Source: Bacteroidia bacterium (lineage in GTDB: Bacteria > Bacteroidota > Bacteroidia > NS11-12g > UBA9320). From it: DNA of 15,183 nucleotides. The stretch covers positions 1 to 15,183 of the forward strand of contig JAQWZS010000067.1 of NCBI GenBank assembly GCA_029253325.1, in the 5' to 3' direction. A program made the translations under genes and the position numbers. Below, one piece after another: positions 11,940 to 15,183 of the stretch (positions are counted from its first letter, which is position 1; the number at the start of each line of letters is the position of its first letter). The notes below the pieces were generated by a model. That model was not told where the DNA came from. It saw nothing but the letters and a program-made list of their open reading frames with translations, and ran no database searches.

Positions 11940-14804
11940 TTATTTCTTGGTAAACTTCAAGTCGGTTTGAACTGAAAAATAAATCAACCTTCCAACATAT
12001 GGACCTCCATAAACTTGGTAGTTTAAATTGTTAAATACAGATCGTTGGGTGTTTTCATTTTCGGCATCAAACAATGGCATAATTCCAAGAACATTAGATG
12101 CCCCAAGTTTGAAGGTTGTTTTGAGTGATGGTACTTGGTAGTTAATTTGTAAATCGAGCATATCGTATGTCGGGACAGTACCAGTGAATTGAGGTGAACC
12201 CTCAAAAACAAACCCTTCTATCCATTTATAATTGACTCCAAATCCAAAGTGTTCACCTTGAAGAAAGGGGAGTTTTAATTTCTCACCAGAAAAACTAATA
12301 TTGAATTTGTGTTCAGGTGTATTGAACGCGGGTATGATAGGGTCATCACTTCCTTTTTTGTTGAGTTGGTTCCAAGAATAGTTACCTCCTAAAGCATATT
12401 TTTTGAAATAATAATTTAATCCAATAGCAACTCCTTGAGTGGTTACCCTTGACTTGGCATTTGCCGCAACTCGATATACGCCAACACTTGTAGGAAAGTT
12501 GGTGAAAGGATCAATATCAGCATCAATCCCAATATTGTACCCTATAAAGTTGGTGTATGAGGTGAAATAATAGCCTGCATCAATAAATAAAGATTGGTCA
12601 AAGATGTTTCCTTTATAGCCAAATTCTATGGTTTTTGCCTGTTCAGGACGTATTGGGGCTACGTTAAAGTATTTGAGTAAATCAGGTTGTAATGTTGTTG
12701 CACTGTAATCTAAAAAAGATTGGATATCAATAAGAGAATCGTACCCTTCTAAATTTCCAAGAAGACGAGCTCTCCCAACATCATAAAATAAATATTGATC
12801 TGCTAGTGTTGGGTTACGAATAGCTGATGAAAATGAAGTTCGAAAAACATGATTTGTTCGATGTTTATAGATGAAGGATGCTGCAGGAGAAACAAGAAAA
12901 TCAAAGTTCTGATTCTTGTCGACACGTGTAGTTACGTTAGCTATAATGCGATCCATAAGCCATCTTTTTTCAATACCACTGTACATTCCGCCCTCATAGT
13001 TGGTGATAGTTACATCCCCAGTATCTTTTAAAATTGTTCCTCTTGAGTTGGGTCGATACAATCGACCATTGGCTCCAATGGTAATTTTCCCAAATTTTGG
13101 GGTGAATATGTATTCTCCTTGTGCATGATACAAGGCAGACTGGTCAAAAAATCGAGTACCGTTTTCTGTAAATAAACTTGTAGTAATATTCTGATATACA
13201 CTATCGAATTCAGCTGTTCCAGGTAAAAATCTTGGAGAATAAATACCCCCACCTGATCCGTCATTTAATGCTCTGATGTCATCATGCCATGCACGTATAG
13301 AATCTTGATGTTGAGCTAAGAAAGGATTTAAATAATTATCTATCCAATTAAATACATTGTCGTGTACTGCTGGTGAATAATTAGGATAACCATCAATGTT
13401 TTTAACCTTGTAACCGGCAGAGTATGGCTGCCTCCATCGATTTGCATAACTGGTAAACCATTGGTTGTTATCAATTGCTCTGTTATTAAGCTCAAATCCA
13501 GTAGCGACAATGTCATAGGTGTCGCCAGCATCCTCATTGGTTGAGTATGCTCTCAAGAAATACTTGCCTTTATTTCGTAATTCAATTTTGTTTTGCCAAA
13601 AACGAATATTCTCAAGTTTGTAGCGATTATCACCTTGGTATACTGTACTCCCTCCACTATAATTAAAGGCATATTCAAGTTCGGTTTCTTTGTTGATTTT
13701 ATAAAAGAGAGCGGTATTCAACTTAACGTTGTCTGTGCTGTAATCTACTAAGTCGACTTCACGATATCCTGTTCTATAGAAGGCTCCCAAACCGGGGTAG
13801 TCTAACTGACCGGTTGGGTTCAGACGATCCTCATAGTTCTCATCACCGTAACGATTAACAGCATCATATCCACCGGGGTTAGTCTCATCAAAATCTGAGT
13901 CTTGTGTTGCTTGGTAGTTTTCAGCTTCCCAATCATTGGCTTGCATGTAGCTTGCAGTAAGTTTGTATCCAAATTTTTGCTCACCATTTTCATTATTGAA
14001 ATAATCTGCAATACGGAATTGTACTTGACCCATCTGACGTTCACCAACCTTGACTTCACCCATAACCCCAGGAAACAAAAATGGACTTTTTGTCTCCATG
14101 CTTATGACACCATTGAATGCGTTAGGACCATAGAAGGCACTGCTTGCACCAGCAATTACATTTACTCGCTGAATGTCAATATCACTTGCACCCAAAAAAT
14201 TCCCCAAACTAAAGTTCAATCCAGGAGATTGATTGTCAACCCCATCAATCAATTGAAGAGATCGGACGGGACTGGTACTATTAAAACCTCGAGTATTAAC
14301 TACTCTAAACCCTAGACTAGCAGCAGTGACATCTACTCCTTTGAGATTACCAAGACTTTCATAAAACGATGCAGCAGGAGCATCTTTGATCGCTTTTATT
14401 CCTATTGATTCAACAGTAAGAGGTGCTTCTTTTTGTTTTTCGGTGATTCTGCTGGCTTTCACTACGGCACCTGTCAAAACATTTTCCTTAGCCTCTTTCA
14501 TAATGATTGAAAGTTTTTGGTTAGGTGATTTTACTGCCATTTGTTTGTCTGAATATCCTAAGTAAGAAACCTTTAATGTTACGGGAAAAGAATTTACTTT
14601 TAAACTAAAAGATCCGTTCTCATCACTAATAGTTCCAACACCGTTAAGTGATGGTACGATAATATATGCTCCGATCAACGATTCTTTGTTAGAATTGGTG
14701 ATTTTACCAGAGATATTTTGAGCTCGAGCGAAATTAGAGAAAAGAAAGGGTAGTAATATAGATGAAAGCCTTTTGATAGCCTTAATTTTAGCAGAATATA
14801 TCAT
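11940..14804 (-). CDS. TonB-dependent outer membrane receptor with CarboxypepD_reg-like domain
   Basis: The 954-residue protein has a signal peptide ending FARA|Q (about 28). A carboxypeptidase-regulatory-like beta-sandwich follows (about 30-103: ISGKITNSNKESLIGAYIIV, GTISDENGSFSLKV, LKVSYLGY). The plug domain (about 125-240) is marked by NTRGFN (170-175), LIDGVD (185-190) and IAGASSAFYGPNAFNGVISM (217-236). The rest is a barrel of about 700 residues rich in alternating aromatic strands. The last strand ends SVQTDLKFTKK, two lysines beyond the usual terminal aromatic. It would import a ligand across the outer membrane using TonB-ExbBD energy. No SusD gene accompanies it, so it is not a standard SusCD pair; a secreted hydrolase-fold protein follows instead. 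The substrate is unknown, and no metal- or siderophore-specific mark is recognisable. Confidence 0.92.
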   Translation of the reverse strand: MIYSAKIKAIKRLSSILLPFLFSNFARAQNISGKITNSNKESLIGAYIIVPSLNGVGTISDENGSFSLKVNSFPVTLKVSYLGYSDKQMAVKSPNQKLSIIMKEAKENVLTGAVVKASRITEKQKEAPLTVESIGIKAIKDAPAASFYESLGNLKGVDVTAASLGFRVVNTRGFNSTSPVRSLQLIDGVDNQSPGLNFSLGNFLGASDIDIQRVNVIAGASSAFYGPNAFNGVISMETKSPFLFPGVMGEVKVGERQMGQVQFRIADYFNNENGEQKFGYKLTASYMQANDWEAENYQATQDSDFDETNPGGYDAVNRYGDENYEDRLNPTGQLDYPGLGAFYRTGYREVDLVDYSTDNVKLNTALFYKINKETELEYAFNYSGGSTVYQGDNRYKLENIRFWQNKIELRNKGKYFLRAYSTNEDAGDTYDIVATGFELNNRAIDNNQWFTSYANRWRQPYSAGYKVKNIDGYPNYSPAVHDNVFNWIDNYLNPFLAQHQDSIRAWHDDIRALNDGSGGGIYSPRFLPGTAEFDSVYQNITTSLFTENGTRFFDQSALYHAQGEYIFTPKFGKITIGANGRLYRPNSRGTILKDTGDVTITNYEGGMYSGIEKRWLMDRIIANVTTRVDKNQNFDFLVSPAASFIYKHRTNHVFRTSFSSAIRNPTLADQYLFYDVGRARLLGNLEGYDSLIDIQSFLDYSATTLQPDLLKYFNVAPIRPEQAKTIEFGYKGNIFDQSLFIDAGYYFTSYTNFIGYNIGIDADIDPFTNFPTSVGVYRVAANAKSRVTTQGVAIGLNYYFKKYALGGNYSWNQLNKKGSDDPIIPAFNTPEHKFNISFSGEKLKLPFLQGEHFGFGVNYKWIEGFVFEGSPQFTGTVPTYDMLDLQINYQVPSLKTTFKLGASNVLGIMPLFDAENENTQRSVFNNLNYQVYGGPYVGRLIYFSVQTDLKFTKK

Positions 14805-14839
14805 ACTTGAGTAAGATAGTTATCGTTTTTAATTAAACT

Positions 14840-14865
14840 CGAAAATAAGGAATAATACATTTCAA
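14840..14865 (-). promoter_or_regulatory. Possible promoter of the TonB-dependent receptor gene
   Basis: On the minus strand TTG (14865-14863) and TATTTTCG (14847-14840) are 15 bases apart. The box differs from TAnnTTTG at one base, exactly like the box before the acyltransferase gene at 1422. It would give a leader of about 30 bases before the ATG at 14804. The spacing is shorter than usual, so this is weak. Confidence 0.3.
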
Positions 14866-14898
14866 CGTAGAAATAATTATAAATCCAACAGAAAAAGC

Positions 14899-14913
14899 TA
14901 ATATCGAATATTA
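14899..14913. repeat. 15-bp palindrome before the last gene
   Basis: TAATAT-CGA-ATATTA has perfect 6-bp arms and ends 6 bases before the ATG at 14920. It could be an operator or an mRNA start-site structure. In AT-rich intergenic DNA such palindromes also arise by chance. Confidence 0.25.
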
Positions 14914-14919
14914 ATAATT

Positions 14920-15183
14920 ATGTATTTAAAAGGGTTAATAGCAGTCGTTGGTATTCTTATTCTGCTGTATGTATTGGGGCCAAGGATGAAAGAGTCAGTT
15001 TTCTCACCCAGAATTGGCAATAAATACCGAGAAATAAAAATATCTGAAGTTGAGGCATTAGTAAAAGAGAGTAACGCTAACCCAATGATTAAACCAGGGA
15101 ATCACTCCAAACTGCATTGGGCAGATTCAGTAGGTAAAAAGACAACCTATGCATTATTATATCTACATGGTTTTTCTGCCTGT
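14920..15183 (+). CDS. Membrane-anchored alpha/beta hydrolase (N-terminal part only)
   Basis: The frame opens at the ATG at 14920 and is still open at the window end (88 codons). An uncleaved-looking membrane segment LIAVVGILILLYVLG (6-20) is followed by a short linker and the first core strand TTYALLYLHGFSAC (75-88). The LYLHGFSA block is the oxyanion-hole strand typical of alpha/beta hydrolases. A Bacteroidota family I recall shares this layout: N-terminal anchor, a linker containing a PG-N block (PGNHSKLHW, 59-67), then LHGFSA. The nucleophile elbow and the rest of the triad lie outside the window, so activity cannot be judged. The gene diverges from the TonB-dependent receptor gene across 115 bases that must hold both promoters. 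Confidence 0.75.
   Translation, partial: MYLKGLIAVVGILILLYVLGPRMKESVFSPRIGNKYREIKISEVEALVKESNANPMIKPGNHSKLHWADSVGKKTTYALLYLHGFSAC

Noticed and set aside
13902..14315. A 137-codon open frame on the plus strand and several shorter minus-strand frames within the receptor gene.
   Set aside because: They lie antisense to or out of frame with a well-supported TonB-dependent receptor, have no family motifs, and have no promoter or start context.
11940..14804. A SusC assignment for the receptor.
   Set aside because: No SusD-like gene is adjacent and the barrel is followed by a hydrolase-fold protein. The plug resembles general TonB-dependent receptors rather than a clear SusC.

Overview
The window looks like the chromosome of a member of the Bacteroidota (Flavobacteriia/Cytophagia-like). 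The DNA is AT-rich. A secreted protein carries a type A C-terminal sorting domain of the type IX secretion system. There is a TonB-dependent receptor with an N-terminal carboxypeptidase-regulatory-like domain, several promoter boxes match the Bacteroidota TAnnTTTG form, and Shine-Dalgarno sequences are mostly absent. Nothing suggests a phage, insertion sequence, CRISPR array or RNA gene. No stretch longer than 300 bases lacks a gene; the longest, 9960-10208, holds a promoter, a palindrome and a strong terminator.

Left part (1-3716). A truncated lipoprotein on the minus strand joins a cytochrome c heme domain to a copper type II (PHM/DBM-like) monooxygenase domain in which all six expected copper ligands are visible. 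Divergent from it are two overlapping plus-strand genes for an O-acyltransferase and an N-acyltransferase of the GlsA/OlsA and GlsB/OlsB kind, probably making an acylated amino-acid lipid (glycine or ornithine lipid). They end one base from a minus-strand redoxin lipoprotein. That lipoprotein resembles the redoxin module which, as I remember it, precedes the cytochrome c-PHM module in single polypeptides of other bacteria, so this locus may carry a split version of that enzyme.

Middle (3189-9959). Three minus-strand genes overlap end to end: hldD (LPS heptose precursor epimerase), a 1174-residue sensor histidine kinase with about twelve membrane segments and an NtrY-like kinase core, and the redoxin lipoprotein. 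Divergent from hldD is a QueD/6-pyruvoyl-tetrahydropterin synthase family gene. Next come a TetR-family regulator with two near-identical 16-bp operator-like sites in its promoter region, and a convergent beta-carbonic anhydrase gene.

Right part (10164-15183). A TonB-dependent receptor gene is followed 48 bp later by a T9SS-exported alpha/beta-hydrolase-fold protein, and the pair is closed by a textbook intrinsic terminator. The hydrolase has glycine where the nucleophile serine should be (GEGTG), so it may be a binding protein working with the receptor rather than an enzyme. The pair has no SusD. The start of another membrane-anchored alpha/beta hydrolase diverges from it and runs off the window.

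The best candidates for something new are the receptor/pseudo-hydrolase pair, the split redoxin + cytochrome c-copper monooxygenase set, and the paired operators of the TetR gene. All functions come from reading motifs by eye; no database search was possible.
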